A stretch of 64,000 nucleotides of DNA, taken from the NCBI RefSeq assembly GCF_028769735.1, contig NC_088171.1, positions 128,605,533-128,669,532 of the forward strand. Direction: 5' to 3'. The position numbers and the translations under genes are program-made. The notes below the pieces were generated by a model that was given only the letters and a program-made list of their open reading frames with translations, ran no database searches and was not told the origin of the DNA. Each line of letters starts with the position of its first letter. The first letter of the stretch is position 1. This DNA is from Zonotrichia leucophrys gambelii. Lineage: Eukaryota > Chordata > Aves > Passeriformes > Passerellidae. Shown piece after piece: positions 1 through 13,852 of this stretch.

Positions 1-2689
1 ATTCATCTTTAATTGTGCCAGTATTTATCAGCTGCCATTATCATTACCTACCTCACCACAGTAATCCAAAATTCATCAGCAAGAAGCCATCAGCCATTAT
101 CACATTCCCTTTAACATTTTTCCACCATAAGCACTGTGGCCTACTTTTCTACTCTCTGCATTGATTTTTAAGATAAGAGAGCATCAAGTGGGACATTTCA
201 ATTCTTATGTTCAAAATGCTCAGCACCTTGTGTCCAACATGTCCAAGATAAAGATCATGGTCAGCAATTTCCCCCCTCAGGCATAATAATGGGTTTAGTC
301 TATATAAATGGAGACAGAACTTTCCTACAACAATCCCCCACTCCTGAACCATTCTGTCTTTTGTTGTAGGTGCAAAGTGCACTGATCTCACCTCCTCTAA
401 TATGAACACAAAGAAATAGACATATTTTTAAAAACCCCCTCCATGTTATAACAAACCCCACTAACTGCCCATGAAATTCCTCCCCCAGGGAGAGAATGTG
501 AGAGAACAAACCAAATGTAACAGATGTTAGTCATAGCATTTAATGCATGACTGAAAGAATAAAGATATATGTTGATGAGGACAGCATAAGAACCTCTGCA
601 GAACAGAATGGGATCAGCACTTCAGTATCTGTTGTTAAAATAATGGAGCAGTATAAAATAGAAAACAAATCCAAACCTCTTTTTCACATTTAATTAAATT
701 GAGAACTACAGAATGAGCAACAAAGGCACATCAGAACTTCTAATTTGCTATAAAGCCTGTCAAAACCCCAGAAGCCTATAATTCAAAATGAACATTAAAT
801 CTGCCACAGATGACTACACCACAACACTGTGGTCAAACTTACTGACACTAATAATACCCTTTGTCTTTTGCTGTTCCTGTGTATAGTTTCAGGATGTAAA
901 TGGGTAGACTTCATCATAAGCATTATCTTAATTAGTTACTGAAACAACAAGTGAATGCCAAAATTCCTATAATTATTGTATTATTAATTACAGATATTAT
1001 TACAGCAGGTCAAAAAAAGGAAATTTGCTCTGTACAGCAGTAACAGTAGCTTTGAAAAAGCTATAATTAAATAAAAAACATTAAAAGCTATGTCTAAAAA
1101 ACCTGTATAATAATTATATTTATTGGCAGTTACCTAAAAACATCAGAACTCAACATGAACACCCATGAAGAGAGTACATAAATTTTAAATGTCTTTAAAT
1201 ATCTTTAAGAATATTTTTAAATGCTAGCCATTTTCCAAATATTAGTTGAAGTTAAGAGAATTATTAAAGTAGGTGGTCAACTAGCAATTAAAAAAATATG
1301 TATTATGTCAAACATCCCTGTGGAATAGCCACAGTAGCCTTTCCTGTTATGAAACTTCCAATAGGCAGGAAATGTAAGCTATTTTCTATAAAATGGGTCA
1401 GAATAGTAGCATCTGTGATGACACTTATAATTAATGTATTTTATCTAAAAATGCACCTTCATGATAACTCTACAAAAATATATTCTGTTTGGAATGTCAA
1501 TGACCACTTAAAATTTTTATAGCTCTTTAAATATAAATCAATTTTGGATACTGCAAGCCCTTCTGAAACAAACAAAACACAAATTATCATTCATTCCCCA
1601 GGAAAGAATGGCAAATTCCCTGTAATCATTCCTGGAAGGAATTCTACCCCAGGATTACTAGTCTTGTATACAATTGATAGCTTAGACCTTTTAAGCACTT
1701 AGAGACAAAAAATCTTACTGCAAGAGCCTTACACTTCTCAGGTTTCTCATTTAAAAATAATAGCATTATTTTATACATGTCTGGTATTTTTTACTCCATC
1801 AGGGGCATACCCATATGCTGTAGCCATAATACAGATATAGCTATCAGGCAAGCAAATACAAAAGTCTTACACAAAACAAGGCTAAATCAACCCTCAAGAA
1901 ACAGAGCTAGAGCTCCAACAAAAAATATTATTTCTCTGCATAATGATACAACATGGAGGCCACAGGCAACTCCTTTCCTCCACTTATATGTTAAAGCCCA
2001 TAGATACAGCAAAAAACTGCAAATATTTAGGAACATCCCTAACTTCACACAAGTGCCTTAACAGACAAGGACTAATAGCAAGATTTAGCACCTACTGTGC
2101 TGCACTCTTATGAGGCCTAAAGAGTACCCAAGAAAACTAAATTATGCACTAATTATAATAAAGGAAGTATACTCAAAACATAATGCAGACACCCAAAATC
2201 CGACAAATAAGCTTTATAGATCTAGCCAGCAGAAAGATAAGGACACTACTCTTCTGAATTTCAGTCTGAATTTCCATGAATTTGGATACCTGACTGAAGC
2301 CTCTCTACATGTATGAACTTTTAATTATTACCACAGATTATCTTTTCACAGAATATTCTTGTAGAAGTCAATATTTAACTGAAGAAATTAATTTGTTTTA
2401 TAAATATGGTATTGATCCTTTGGCTAATAGCTTCTCTGGCCAGAAATAAAATTAATGGGACAGAAATCTGGATTGTTTTGCCCTCTCAGATGAAGTCTGT
2501 ACTTGTAGGACTACAGAGCTTGCTTTCCTGTCAGCCTCTGCATTTTCTACATAATATCATAGGTTCAACACCTGGGAGAATGAAGGTGCTATCAGACACT
2601 CATGGAAGGTTTTGGGACATATCCTGGTGGATGCCATTTCCAAGCACAGAGGAGTGCAAACGTGTTTGAATTATCTGACTGCCACCTCT
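1..2689. other. AT-rich intron sequence, nothing recognised
   Basis: No repeats, conserved frames or RNA genes were recognised. Frames at 149-409 and 300-509 (minus) and several plus-strand frames are short and show no family features. Confidence 0.55.
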
Positions 2690-2874
2690 GGCTGTGTGAG
2701 GGGACTGCAAGGCCTCGTGACCTGGTCTCCCATGGCATCCTCCCAGACAGACTGGGGACACATGGGTTGGACAAGCAGATGAAAAACTGGTTGGACTGCC
2801 AGGCTCGGGGGCAGTGCACAAAGACTGGAGTCCAACTGGTAGCCCAGAACTAGTGGTGTTCCCCCAGGACCTTT
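2690..2874 (+). mobile_element. CR1 LINE fragment, ORF2 reverse-transcriptase part
   Basis: The plus strand follows the CR1 RT coding consensus: GGCCT...GTCTCCCATGGCATCCTCC, then a GGTTGGACAAGCAG...AAAACTGGTTGGA block, then CCAGAACTAGTGGTGTTCCC. This corresponds to the HSILLEKLAAHGLD...WLDGRAQ and SGVPQG regions. Frames are broken. It is truncated at both ends. Confidence 0.75.
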
Positions 2875-3873
2875 TGTTGTCTGAGCTTGTATTCTGGTCA
2901 CCTTCTTTCATTTCCTTATCAAAATACCTTTTATGACAGACTCAAAACCATAGGTTTTAGTAGGGTGAGCCTGCTGTATGTCTGATGATGCTCAGACAGA
3001 GTTTAGGAAATTTTCTGGCTGTTTTTTGATTGTGGCAAGCTGAATCTACTTTTTCTTCCTGTTAAGACACATCTGTGCACATGCTAAGACACGCAAGGAG
3101 CTCTAGAGCAAACACCAGGTTGCATGGTGATAGGTAGGCATAGGTCAGAAGATAAATTTCTTTGACGTCCTGATCTTGCAAATATTCCTAGGACTGTGAG
3201 TAACCTTAGAAATTTTGGAGATTATTCACTTTTCTCGAGTTAATCATGGCTGTTCAAAGAAAAGTAGTACATTCATTGTTTGCCTGCTAGTATAAGCATT
3301 GCTTTCATTCTATTTCAACAGAAATGGCTCATTCCACAAACAAGTATCAGCTCCACTTTTTAAATTAAATTTTTTTCTGTCATCATTCATTACACTACCT
3401 ATCCATTTCCAAATATTATTACAGTCTATAAAACCAAATATTTGAAGGAGTATTCAAAGAAACTTCTAGAAAAATAAGATTGGCCATTTTTCTAAATTAT
3501 AGATAAGTACTAGTGTAAAAAAAAGTTATTGTGCTTTTCATTTAAGTACATACTGTCCAAAAGAAAGAGTTGGAGTATCACCTTTACTTTTTCATCTGAA
3601 AAGCTGAAACAGCAAAATCTATGCAAGTTCAATTTTTTTGATTGTTGGAACTTATTACAAAAATGTACTAGCTGTAAAAAAAGTAAATAAGGTAATGAAT
3701 ATTTGTGCTGAAATGTGCAAACACAGTTCCTGTAACTGTTCTTACCTAAAGTAAAACGCATCTTAGAAATAGCTATATCCAGTAACGTGGCAGGTGGGTT
3801 CTAACAAATGCTGCTGATCCTTTTTTGTTTAATACAGAGCAAATTATCACTATGTGACAAAGTGAACATAACA

Positions 3874-3976
3874 TTCTTAGAATCATTTAGGTTGGAAACG
3901 GCCTTTAAAATCATCCAGTACAACCATTAACCTAACACTCTCGAGTCCACCCCTAAACCAAATTCCTAACATTTGC
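3874..3976 (-). mobile_element. CR1 LINE 3'-end fragment
   Basis: The sequence begins AGAATCATTTAGGTTGGAAA and continues with the pattern of the antisense of the CR1 3'UTR (GACCTTTAAGATCATC, CAACCATTAACC, CCACCCCTAAACC). The 3' terminus is at the low-coordinate end. Only about 100 bp remain. Confidence 0.8.
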
Positions 3977-6900
3977 TTTGCAAAAGATTCACCATAACTG
4001 ACAACAAGTGGACTGGCTACTTCCATTTTTAAATTATTTTTATTTTCAAAATCTGCTGTAAAAAAGAGATAAATTCATCATCTTGATGTTATGGATATCA
4101 AACAGGCATTTCATCTTTGACTGTTCACAGAAGTTCACACAAGTTATCTAAGGTGTTTCAGTTAGTTGATATATAAAAGACATCTTCCTTTCTAATCGAA
4201 AACAAGAGATTTAGAGTTCCAACAGTTGTCCCACTATGAAAAGTTGCTCACACCTAAGGATTAAAATAAGCAGGCAAATGAAACATGCTAAGGAGATCTG
4301 GACAAATTTTTAAAGACTATGTTTCATGATTTTTTCAATTGACCAAATATGTTTAAAATATGGGCTTACACTAATACCCATTTGGAAGACAAGAGATCCT
4401 GTGATGTGTATTCATAAAAGTATGACTACTGGCCTTTAGCAGTATTTCTTTTTAGTTTTACAATGAAAGGACACAATTCTGCTAGCAATCAAAGCACAAA
4501 GTTCAATATCCAAAAAAAGGTGAAGATATAGAAGACTAGCTGTATAATTTTTAACTAGCTCTCATGGCCAAAGTTTTTACCACAGACTACTACAAAAATC
4601 TGCAATATGTTATACGGAAGTTAGACCATATGGTCATAATGACACCTCTTTAGGAGGGTCTTCTCATAGCTGTAAAATCGATGACCAAACACTTTAACTA
4701 CGAAATGTTAGGATGCATGATGAATTAAGTTTACAGCAGCTTGACTTTTTTTGAGTAGAGCTGACTAGTGATAGCAATTTTGTATTTCTTTCTGAAGAGG
4801 GAGCCTAAAGTGTCACATGAAAAAAACTTAGCTATGTCCAAAAATAACTATTATTTCAATAGCGATTTTTTTTAAATAAAGCACAAAAAATTCAATTCTC
4901 TCCTAAAGTAGAAGTCATTCTTAATTTTCATTATGATTTAGTTAAGACACAAAAGGATACTGATCTTTCATTATGAATTTATTATAGAACCGAATTTTGA
5001 AGTAATAATACTGATAAGCAAAATATTTAGAAGTTATACTAAATAAATCAGTACAACTATTTGCCTCTAAATTTTGTTTGAATTAACTTATTTCTATCAA
5101 TTTTTTTTTATTTCCACTAAAATATATTTCTTTTTGTTTTGTAATTTTTCATTAAAAACAATGGAAATCAGCAAAAAAATTGAGTCCCACCTTGATTAAG
5201 TAATAATTACACTATGTATAACTAATGTATACATTATTTTGTTCTTTTTTTATGTTGACTGGTAGAAGAATAAAAAGAAGGGACTCTGAAGGATGAAAAA
5301 GGTCTGCTTGCACCACTGCAAGCACGCAGTTTTCTCTGTCTTGAGTAGAAGGTTTATGTGACAACTGATACAATGACAACTTTAGAGTAAAAAAATAAAA
5401 AAAAAAATTCTAGGTGTAAGAGTAGTGTAAATATGAATCTGACAAGATTTGAAGACTTAAATTTCAATTTAAAATAACCAGTTAGGTTATTGTATTAGAA
5501 CAGTGCTTCTTGAAGTCTCAGCTGTGCTGTCACTGTGCTTCATTCCTAATCAACTCAGGACATGAAGATACTGTACAAGAAGGAATCGTACATTTGCAAT
5601 AAATCATAAGTCTTCCATGTTGAATTACTCTTAAAATTTCAACTGTCTTAGAACAATTGATATTGACAGGAAAAGATACAGTAGACAGAAAAAGCAAGTT
5701 AGCAACTGAAAAGAACATTTATTTCAAAATATACTTCTATCACCAAAGGACAATGTGTTAATAATGCATGGTAAACTAAACAGAAGATCAGAAACTAGCC
5801 TTAAATGATGGGAAAATACCAGCTGAAGAATGGGCTATGTTGGATTATGTCTTTAGCCATCATTTGCCAGAGGACTATTTGCATCCCTTCATCTCCTTCG
5901 ACCCACTGACCAAAGCATCAGTAACAAGCATTAATTGGACTGATCCTAAGAAATATTCCAGCCAGTCCAAAATTGTCATAAAAGGCATCTCAAACAGGTG
6001 TTCATAAATCACAGAAAAAACATTGAGGAAAGACATATAACCTGTCCATCTCTTCTTTGCCTTTTACTTCCTCTTTCATTTCAGCTCCCATTGGCAGCAG
6101 GTCAGAAACCTCCTGCAGAGCCCCAGAGTCATGACTGGAGCACCCCCATGAGCCAGCACCGAGTACAACAGCGAGTACCACATACTCCAGGCCAATTGTG
6201 CTCTGCTCTGCTGTTAAATTATTTGCTAAACCCATTTACCCCCTCAAAACTGACTGAATATCACTCCTCTATGGCAGCTCAGCTAGTCTATTATTATTAA
6301 CCTGAGCTCTGGCAGCTTCCTGAGTGCTGAATGCTGTATGAAGTATAAGACAGCATGACCCCTCCTACACCAAATCACAATTTTCAATCACTAAACAGAA
6401 AAAAAAGACAGGGGAAAGTAATACAATATTCAGTAATTTAGTAATACCATATGAAAACAGGGTGGCAAACCGCCACCAGATCAGAAACAAAACTTCCTAA
6501 CGGAAGAACAAGCAGCAAACTGATTGGTTTCATAATTCCATTTGAGAAAATCAACACAATTTAGTGAACAAAAAAGTGAAATTGAATTTATTCTTCCAAG
6601 CAATTACATTGTGATGTAGAAGTTATTGGTTTTCTGTGAAGACAGCAAGGCCCATGAACTAAAGTTATTTAAGGCTTCCATTTTATCAACAACTACATAA
6701 AGTATTCAAATTATCTATTTTTACACTGATATAAGACAGTGTAAATACAAAATACATAGTATTATTTAATTTTTATATAAATACTACATATACTTCAGAA
6801 GGCTAAGTCCTTTAAATAAAATTTCCATCTCAAAAAAAAAAATATATACCTTGACACACTGCAAAAACTTTTCAATAAGATTTCAGAATTATTTAGAATC

Positions 6901-9900
6901 TTAGAAAGAAAATCTGGAAATACATTTAGCTGGACATAATGGTTCTTTGTGTGCTTTAAAGGCCATGTGCATCACAACTGAGATACAGCACTGCTCCTCT
7001 AACCAGGAGCCATCCATGGGAAGTGACCATTCCTGGTCCACATTCCATAGTGCATGCGAGCACATGCCAGGTAAAACAGAACCTCTGTAAGCACAGGCTG
7101 CTGTGAGAGTGACACTGATATGTGTCCTAAAAGTAAGAGTCAGAAAATCAATTATTTTATTCCATGTTTACATCAGTGAAGCTAAGTGCTCTTTTAACTT
7201 CAAATCTCATTATACCTCTCTCACTTGGCATTCTTTAAAAATCTGGCACACTTTCTTGCTTTGTTCTCCTTAATAAAACAAGAACATTTTATATAAACAT
7301 AAAGAATTAATGAATGTAATGCAGAAATTTAAGTGTACTATCTTACCTACTCTCCATAACAACGTATTTCATTATGCAAAAGGTTTTCTTCAATGCACAA
7401 TTGAAAAAAACTGCAATTCTCTTTTCACAAATGTACATTTCATTTTTGTAATATGTGAGGCATACCACGTTTGTAGTATAAGTGTACATTCACAGACAAC
7501 AACCTCCCACAAATACATTTAGAGTGGGAAAAAAACTTCCTTTACAGTTGTGAGTTATTCGAGAGTTCTCCCAGTGTTGTCAGAGACCATGAAAATGGCA
7601 AATTTTTGCTAATAATGTATAATTTTTTAAAGTTAAAATTACTGTCTTAATATGTTTTCCCTCTGTTTTAAGTCACTTTCCTACATTAATAAGTATGTTT
7701 TCATGAATTTTTTGGCTCCACTAATTTACCCAGCTAATTTATTTCTGACAATGAAATAAATTCTATTTCAATTTACAGCCTAATTTTTCACTGTGCTATA
7801 TTTTATAACCTATATATTTAATAACTGTGCTATATTTTATATATTTTAACCTCTATTCATTTTTAGGAAAATTATTTACTGACATTCCTTTTCCCGATAC
7901 AGGAATTTTCATATGATAAAGAACATAAGTGAAAAAAGCCATGAGTTTAATTTAAAATTCCCAGGATTTCAAGTCTAGCAGCTATAAAGCACTAAGATTT
8001 TGTTTCAAAGGTTTTGTTTTGTCCTTTTTCTGTTTCCTTAAAGGTAACAGACTCCACCACACGTACGTGGAACTCCATACTGTCATTTCCACTTAGCCAT
8101 TTTTCAAACATGACCACATGATCAGTTGCCTTTAGCCTCTCCTGTTCTCATTCACTGCACAAAAGAGATACTATTTCATACAGAGAACATCAGCCCCTAC
8201 ATCCTACCAAATGTAAAATTAATCTTATTGAGTGTTCAGAGTAGATCATGGACTCTTTTTTTTTAGCAACATCTGTGCCCTGCCCCTAAATTATTTTTCT
8301 GTGGTAAGAAATCAAAACTAATACACTATAATTTTAAAGGGAAAAAAAAATATATATATACACATATGAATTCAGGTATGTTTAGTTTAGCCAATTAGTT
8401 TAACAAATATTCTTCATTATTAATAGACAGGATTGATAATAAAGATTGATTGAACAGAATGTTATAACACTTTCTGTTATAAAATACTGCTTTCAATTGC
8501 ATAAAACTTTATCACTTTTCAACCATTCAACCTGACATTCTACATCACAGGTTTTAATTCACCCTTTCTTTAAATACCTCTATAATGGCCTGCATTTACA
8601 TAAATAAAACTGCAAGAGAACCAGCTGCTTTATTTTTTTTAATTAATTTTTTTTAATATTATATCATATTGAGCAAAAATCTCCTGTGGAAGGCCTTAAT
8701 ATTTAATAAAGGATGTTCCACTGGACATCATACAGAAACCAGGGGGAAAAAAAGTTACTCTGAGAGTAACTTCAGATCACACATACTAAAGAGAATTCTT
8801 ATATTTTAGAAGACAAATCCTCCAGACATTTTGTCTGCAAGGAGAGGCTTCTAACCTGGGCTGAGCACAACCATATCCATAATGATAGGTCTGAGCTTCT
8901 GTGAGTCATATCAGGTTTTGATCCAGACAGTTGAAATAAGAACAGAAGACTTTTTCCTGAGCTCCCTGCTGGGTTCAGGCATCTTACAGGAGATGCATTA
9001 TAATCCTCTATAAATCCTAATATGTGTTACACTTATTTCCCAACTCAGCTAAACCCAGAACCCACAACCCAGGGCATTCCTCTGCTAATACTGTTGAGAG
9101 TCACTGGCAAAATATCCCATCATATGATTTCTGTGCATTCAGGAGAAATCAAGAACAGCCAATGCTAATTCTTCATTAGCTCCTGTAACAGAGATCAGAG
9201 CCGACATTCTAAAGGTTCCATCCTTATGAGGACCAGTGTAAGGCAACCTGATGCAGTATCTTTGTACACCTTTACTTTTCTTTATAAAAGGAAGACCTGA
9301 AGAGTTAGAAAACATATTAGAAAACTGGTGGGTTTTCTGTGTTCTTAGTGCTTTCATACTAGTCAAGAATTTTTATGTGCTTTACTGTGAGGGTCTTTGT
9401 TTGCCTCCAGTTCAGAGACAGAAGGGCAAAATAGTTTTGTTTAATATATATAAAATGTAAATTATTCTTTACAACCCATATGGAAAATGACATCCAAGAT
9501 GTGAAGCCATGTTCCAGTTTGGGAACAATATACAATTTTCAATTATCTTAATTAAACAAATGTTTAAGAACTTATCTTGGATCCTTTTCTAAATGAAATC
9601 TCATTGAGGAAAACCTATAGGGACAATCTTCTATAAGACTTTCTACATTTCAGACAAAAATTGCAGCCAAAAACCAAAAAAAACCGCACTGGTCCAGAGA
9701 TGAAAGAATTACTGTATTGCCAGAGAATAAAACACAGTGAGGAACACGGGCACCAAATGAACCCACCATCACTGATACGATTTATCAATGTCTAAATGGA
9801 AGAGAAAGGTCACCTCAGGGTATAGTAAGGAAAAAAGAACTGTTGGGGAACTGGGAGTAGAACAAAGGAATGTTTCTTCACTCTCCAAACCACCTGAATA

Positions 9901-10016
9901 GCTGTGTGTCACACGTAAAAGGCACAATTTGTTCTACACAGCACTAGGGGATTCTAAATAATCCCCTATTCTCCTGTTCTTTTTGTGGAGTTTTTTTAGA
10001 TAGGATCTCTGCAGGT
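3977..10016. other. AT-rich intron sequence, no gene seen
   Basis: Long A and T runs and the small TA/CA microsatellite at 8350 only. The segment 5998-6330 is less AT-rich, with a plus-strand frame of 100 codons, but is not recognised. Confidence 0.5.
8350..8367. repeat. Short (TA)n(CA)n microsatellite
   Basis: A (TA)5 run followed by CACATATG, after a run of A. Confidence 0.85.
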
Positions 10017-10560
10017 GTACTGAATTTGGCTGGGATGGAGTAAATTTTCTTCACAGCAGCCTGTATGGTCCTGACATTTTTTGCATTTGTGACTAACACT
10101 GTTGATAACACACCAGAATTCTGGTTATTGCTGAATGGGGCTTGCACAGTGCTAAGGCTTTTTCCCAGTCTATCACTCCAGAAGTAGGCTGGCTTATCAA
10201 GAAGCTGGAAGAACACACAGCTGGAAGAGCTGATCCTATTGATAAAAGGATGTTCTATACCATACAATATTTTTCTGAGCCATAAAATCCTAAGAAAGAG
10301 GCATGGAAGCAGGGAAAGTCATGGTTACACCCTGAGGCCAAACTTACCAGAAATCGGTTAGATATCTGGCTGCTAGTGGAAAGCAGTGAATAAATTCCTT
10401 TATTTTGCTTGCAAATATAGCTTTTGCTTCACCTACTAAACTGCCTTTATCTTGATTCACAAATGTTAATACCTTTCTTTTGTTTTTCCCCCCATTCCAC
10501 AGGAGAAGGAAGGAGTGAGCAGCTGTGTTTAGCTGCTGGCCAGGGTCAAACCCCAAAGCA
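10017..10560 (+). mobile_element. Solo LTR of an avian endogenous retrovirus
   Basis: This follows a common avian LTR in the sense direction: GGCTGGGATGGAGTAAATTTTC near the 5' end, GTTGATAACACACC, an ATTCTATACCATA block, a TATA-like CATAAAATCC near 10281, then AAAGCAGTGAATAAATTCC, ACTAAACTGCCTTTATC and an end at GCTGCTGGCCAGGGTCAAAC...CA. No internal gag/pol sequence is adjacent, so it is a solo LTR. Length (about 540 bp) is usual for the family. It is antisense to RIMS2. No clear target-site duplication was found, so ends are uncertain by a few bases. The class (ERVL-like) is from memory. Confidence 0.75.
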
Positions 10561-11334
10561 GAAGAGGAAGAGTATCTACTAATGGCTATGTGCAATGGGA
10601 AAGAACGTGGTAGCAGGGTCAAAATTATGCTCTAAAGACTAGTTCTGTGCATGAAACACACTAGGTATTAAACTAATCTTGAAAATTCCTCACTTATTCA
10701 AGCAAAATTCCAGAGAGAAGCCCATATTCCAATTAATAAATTCATTTCCATTCTGACCTAAGCTGCCAGAGTGGAAAATATCTGCTGAAACTCTCAGACA
10801 AGAAGTTTTGAGATTTTTTTGCAGTTCTTTCCTATTTCTGAGCTCGAACATCTGGCAATCACTGAATTCTTCCAAACATGTCTGCTCCCAGACACACATC
10901 CAAGAAGGTAAGAATGGCTGTCTGACAGAAGGTTGCTGTACTGCATGCCAAGCAAGGCCAGAAGCCAGAGCACTTTTTTAAGAAGCAGATTTGTGAAGAA
11001 AGTAAACTAAAGTCCAGGGGAAAGTTGTAAGAAATGAACTTTCCAGGGAAAAGTTATAAGAAATTAACTTTCCCACTGTTTATGAACAGATAGGAAAGGA
11101 AAAAAGAGTAAATAAAACATAAGTAAATAAAGCAAATACAGGGGGGGAAAAAGTAATGAAAAAAAGAAAGAAAAAAAATTGTCAGAATTAAGATAAATTT
11201 TCCAGCTTAAAGACATGGCATCCAGGATGTGCCTCATTTATTTGGATTTCTGAGGAAAGTATATAAGTCTGAAGAGGAGTATGCTGCACATAAGTCACTA
11301 AGGATAACAAAGTTCTTGAGACCGTTATCAAAAT
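10561..11334. other. Intron between LTR and CR1, A-rich
   Basis: A-rich stretch at 11095-11180 (AAAAAGAAAGAAAAAAAA-like) and otherwise unremarkable sequence. AACTTTCC-AGGGAAAAGTTATAAG is nearly duplicated at 11013-11070, a small local tandem event. Confidence 0.5.
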
Positions 11335-12050
11335 TACTCATGGCCAGGGACACCTTCCACTAGACCAGGCTGGTCAAAACCCCAACCAGCCTGGCCTTCA
11401 AGTCTTCCAGGTGTGGGGCATTTACAGGTTTTGTGAGCAACCAATTCCAGTGTCTAACTTCCCACACACTAAAGAATTTCTTATTAATATACAATCTAAA
11501 CCTGCCCTTTTTCAGCTTAGAACCATTCCCCCTTGTCCTGTCCCTACATGTCCTCATAAAAAGTCCTTCTCCCTCTTTTTTGTGAGCCTCGTTCAGATAC
11601 TGGAAGGTTCTATAAGGTGTCCCCAGGGCTTTCTCTTCTCCAGTTTGAACTACCCCAAATCTCTCAGCCTGTCTTCCAGCTCCAGAGGTGCTCCAGCCCT
11701 CTGAACATCTCTGTGGCCATTCTCTGGACTTGGCCCAGCATGTCCATGTCCATCATATGCTGGGGACTCCAGAACTGGTTGCAGTTCTCCAAGTGGGGCC
11801 TCACAAGACAGGAGTAGAGCTGTTGACCTGCTGGCCACACTTGTTTAGTCACAGCCCAGGATACAGCTGGCTTTCTGCTCTGCAAGAACACATTGCCAGG
11901 TTGTGTCCAGCTTTCCATTCAGCAACACCTCAAAGTCTCCTCACAGTTTCTCTCTCTACAAGAGACTTCTTGCCCAGTCTACATCTTTGCATGGGGTTTT
12001 CCTGACCCAGGAGCAGGATCTTTCACCTGGACTTGTTGAATTTCATGGGT
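11335..12050 (-). mobile_element. CR1 LINE, ORF2 C-terminus and 3' region
   Basis: On the plus strand this is the antisense of CR1: CAGGGACACCTTCCACTAGAC, then AAAGAATTTCTTATTAATAT, then GTGCTCCAGCCCTCTG. The minus-strand conceptual translation includes RTRGNGSKLKKGRFRL, VRHWN, LVRPHLE and [15 protein letters not shown] pieces, the typical end of CR1 ORF2, interrupted by stops and frameshifts. The last ~60 bp of the 3' tail are missing at the low end. It is a 5'-truncated dead copy, head-to-head with the next one. Confidence 0.93.
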
Positions 12051-12118
12051 TTAGGAACTATAGAATCACAAACTAAAAGGAAATAACTGTTTCCTCAATC
12101 ATCAGTATTATTCTGATG

Positions 12119-12582
12119 TGGAGCTGCTGGAGCAAGTCCAGAGCAGGGCCACAAAGATGATTAGAGGGATGGAGAACTTCTCCTATGAAGACAGGCTGAG
12201 AGAGTTTGGATTGTTCAGCCTGAAGAAGAGAAGGGTCCAAGGAGACCCCATTGCAGCCTTTCAGTATTGAGGGAGGTTTGTAAAGCAAGGAGAGCAATTT
12301 TTTGCACAGTAAGACAAGGGGAAACAGTTTTAAAGTAAAAGATGAAATATTTAGATGTTAGGAAGTTCGTTAGTGTATGAGTGGTGAGACACAGCAAAAG
12401 GTGAATTATAGAATTATAGAGAAATTATAGATGCCCCTCTCAGAATTGTTCAAGGTGAGGTTTCATGGGGCCCTGGGCAACCTCATGTGGTGGGTGGCAC
12501 TCCAGCTCTTGGCAAGGGGGTTGGAGCAATATACCAATGATTTTGAAGGTCCCTTCCAACCCAAACCATTCATGACTATAAT
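12119..12582 (+). mobile_element. CR1 LINE 3' fragment, opposite orientation
   Basis: Sense CR1: GAGCTGCTGGAGCAAGTCCA, CCACAAAGATGATTAGAGGG, TCCTATGAAGACAGGCTGAG, then after diverged sequence GGCAACCTCATGTGG and the 3' end GGTCCCTTCCAACCCAAACC near 12570. An ATAGAATTATAGA-type run at 12405-12430 sits inside it. Together with the preceding minus-strand copy it forms a diverged inverted repeat. Confidence 0.88.
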
Positions 12583-13829
12583 CTCTGCTCACAGGGGACC
12601 ATGTAAGGAACTGTAGTGCTGACCCCCAGCTTTGCTCCTAGGCCTTGCCCTCTACCTGGTGGAGCAGGGAGGTCACAAAGTTCATTAACATCAAATATAT
12701 CTGTGATCAAGTGTGCTGCTTGTATACAAGATCATTTAGTCTCCATGCTCCTAGTTCCTTCTCAAAGTGCTACAGCCACCTGTACCCAGGACAAGATCAA
12801 GTCTTTGGAAGCCAATGTACGAAAGTCATTCATACCAGAGAGCAAGCAGGAATGGCAAATAATTTGCAGAATAAAAGAGGAGAGCAACTGGAGAAAGAGA
12901 ACTAATCCAGCCACTTATGGTAAAGAAAGAAACTAATCCACCAACACAGTGGTCCTGTAAAAACTTTGCCTTGAACACCACATACAGTCCTATTTATCTG
13001 TCTTCAAGAAAAATGAACTTAACACCTGGAGAGTTAGCAGGATGACTAGGGGATACAGAACATGATTTAAGAAATAGGAGACATCTGAATTGTAGCAAAA
13101 TAAGAAATAAAAAGTTGGAGTAAAGGTACAGCCAAATAGAGAAAGAAGAAAAACAAGAAAGAACAGGCATAAATTGTCTGGGACTGGTTTAAGCAGGAAA
13201 TTAGAAGATGGCTTCTAGCTGTAAAGAGAATGATATTCAAGTAAGAATAGTGAGAGCAGAAGACAAACTAATCAAGCTCTACCTATAAAATAGTTATGAA
13301 AGAGGCTATTAAGACTGCTTGACTGAGAGCTAGGGTTTGGACCTTATGACCTAAGAATCATCCATTCTGTCTGGGGATTCATCTTCCATTCATTCCATAC
13401 ATACAAAAAGAACAGAAATAGAGAATAATTATCATGTTTCCTCTTAAAATAAAAAAAAAAAATAAATTTTTATTTGGTACCAAATGTGTGTATACCAGTA
13501 GAAACTTGGCATTTCTCCCTTTTTCCTCAAACACTTCCAGATATTTTTAAGTACACATGCCCTCACCCACCCATCCCAAAAAATCTACATTTTCAAGAGT
13601 CAGCAATAACGGTGGCTTGGATATTTAAACATGCTGGTGAGACTTAGGTAATAGTCTTCAATAGGCATTTCTGTGTTATGTGGAATCCTCTGGTTGTACG
13701 AACCTTGTACATTTTTCAAGCACGGCTCTCACAAACTGCAGTGTAAGTGCAACACAGCAAGTATATTATAATCTTCCCAAAACTATCAGAAAGCAATGTA
13801 ATGCCAAATTTTCTAAATGTTACCAAAGC

Positions 13830-13852
13830 AAACCAACCAACCAACCAACCAA
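13830..13852. repeat. (CCAA)5 microsatellite
   Basis: Five CCAA tetranucleotides followed by an A-rich stretch. Confidence 0.95.

Noticed and set aside
11360..12005. ORFs of 60-105 codons on both strands
   Set aside because: The minus-strand ones are pieces of dead CR1 ORF2 and the plus-strand ones are their antisense shadows; no host gene.
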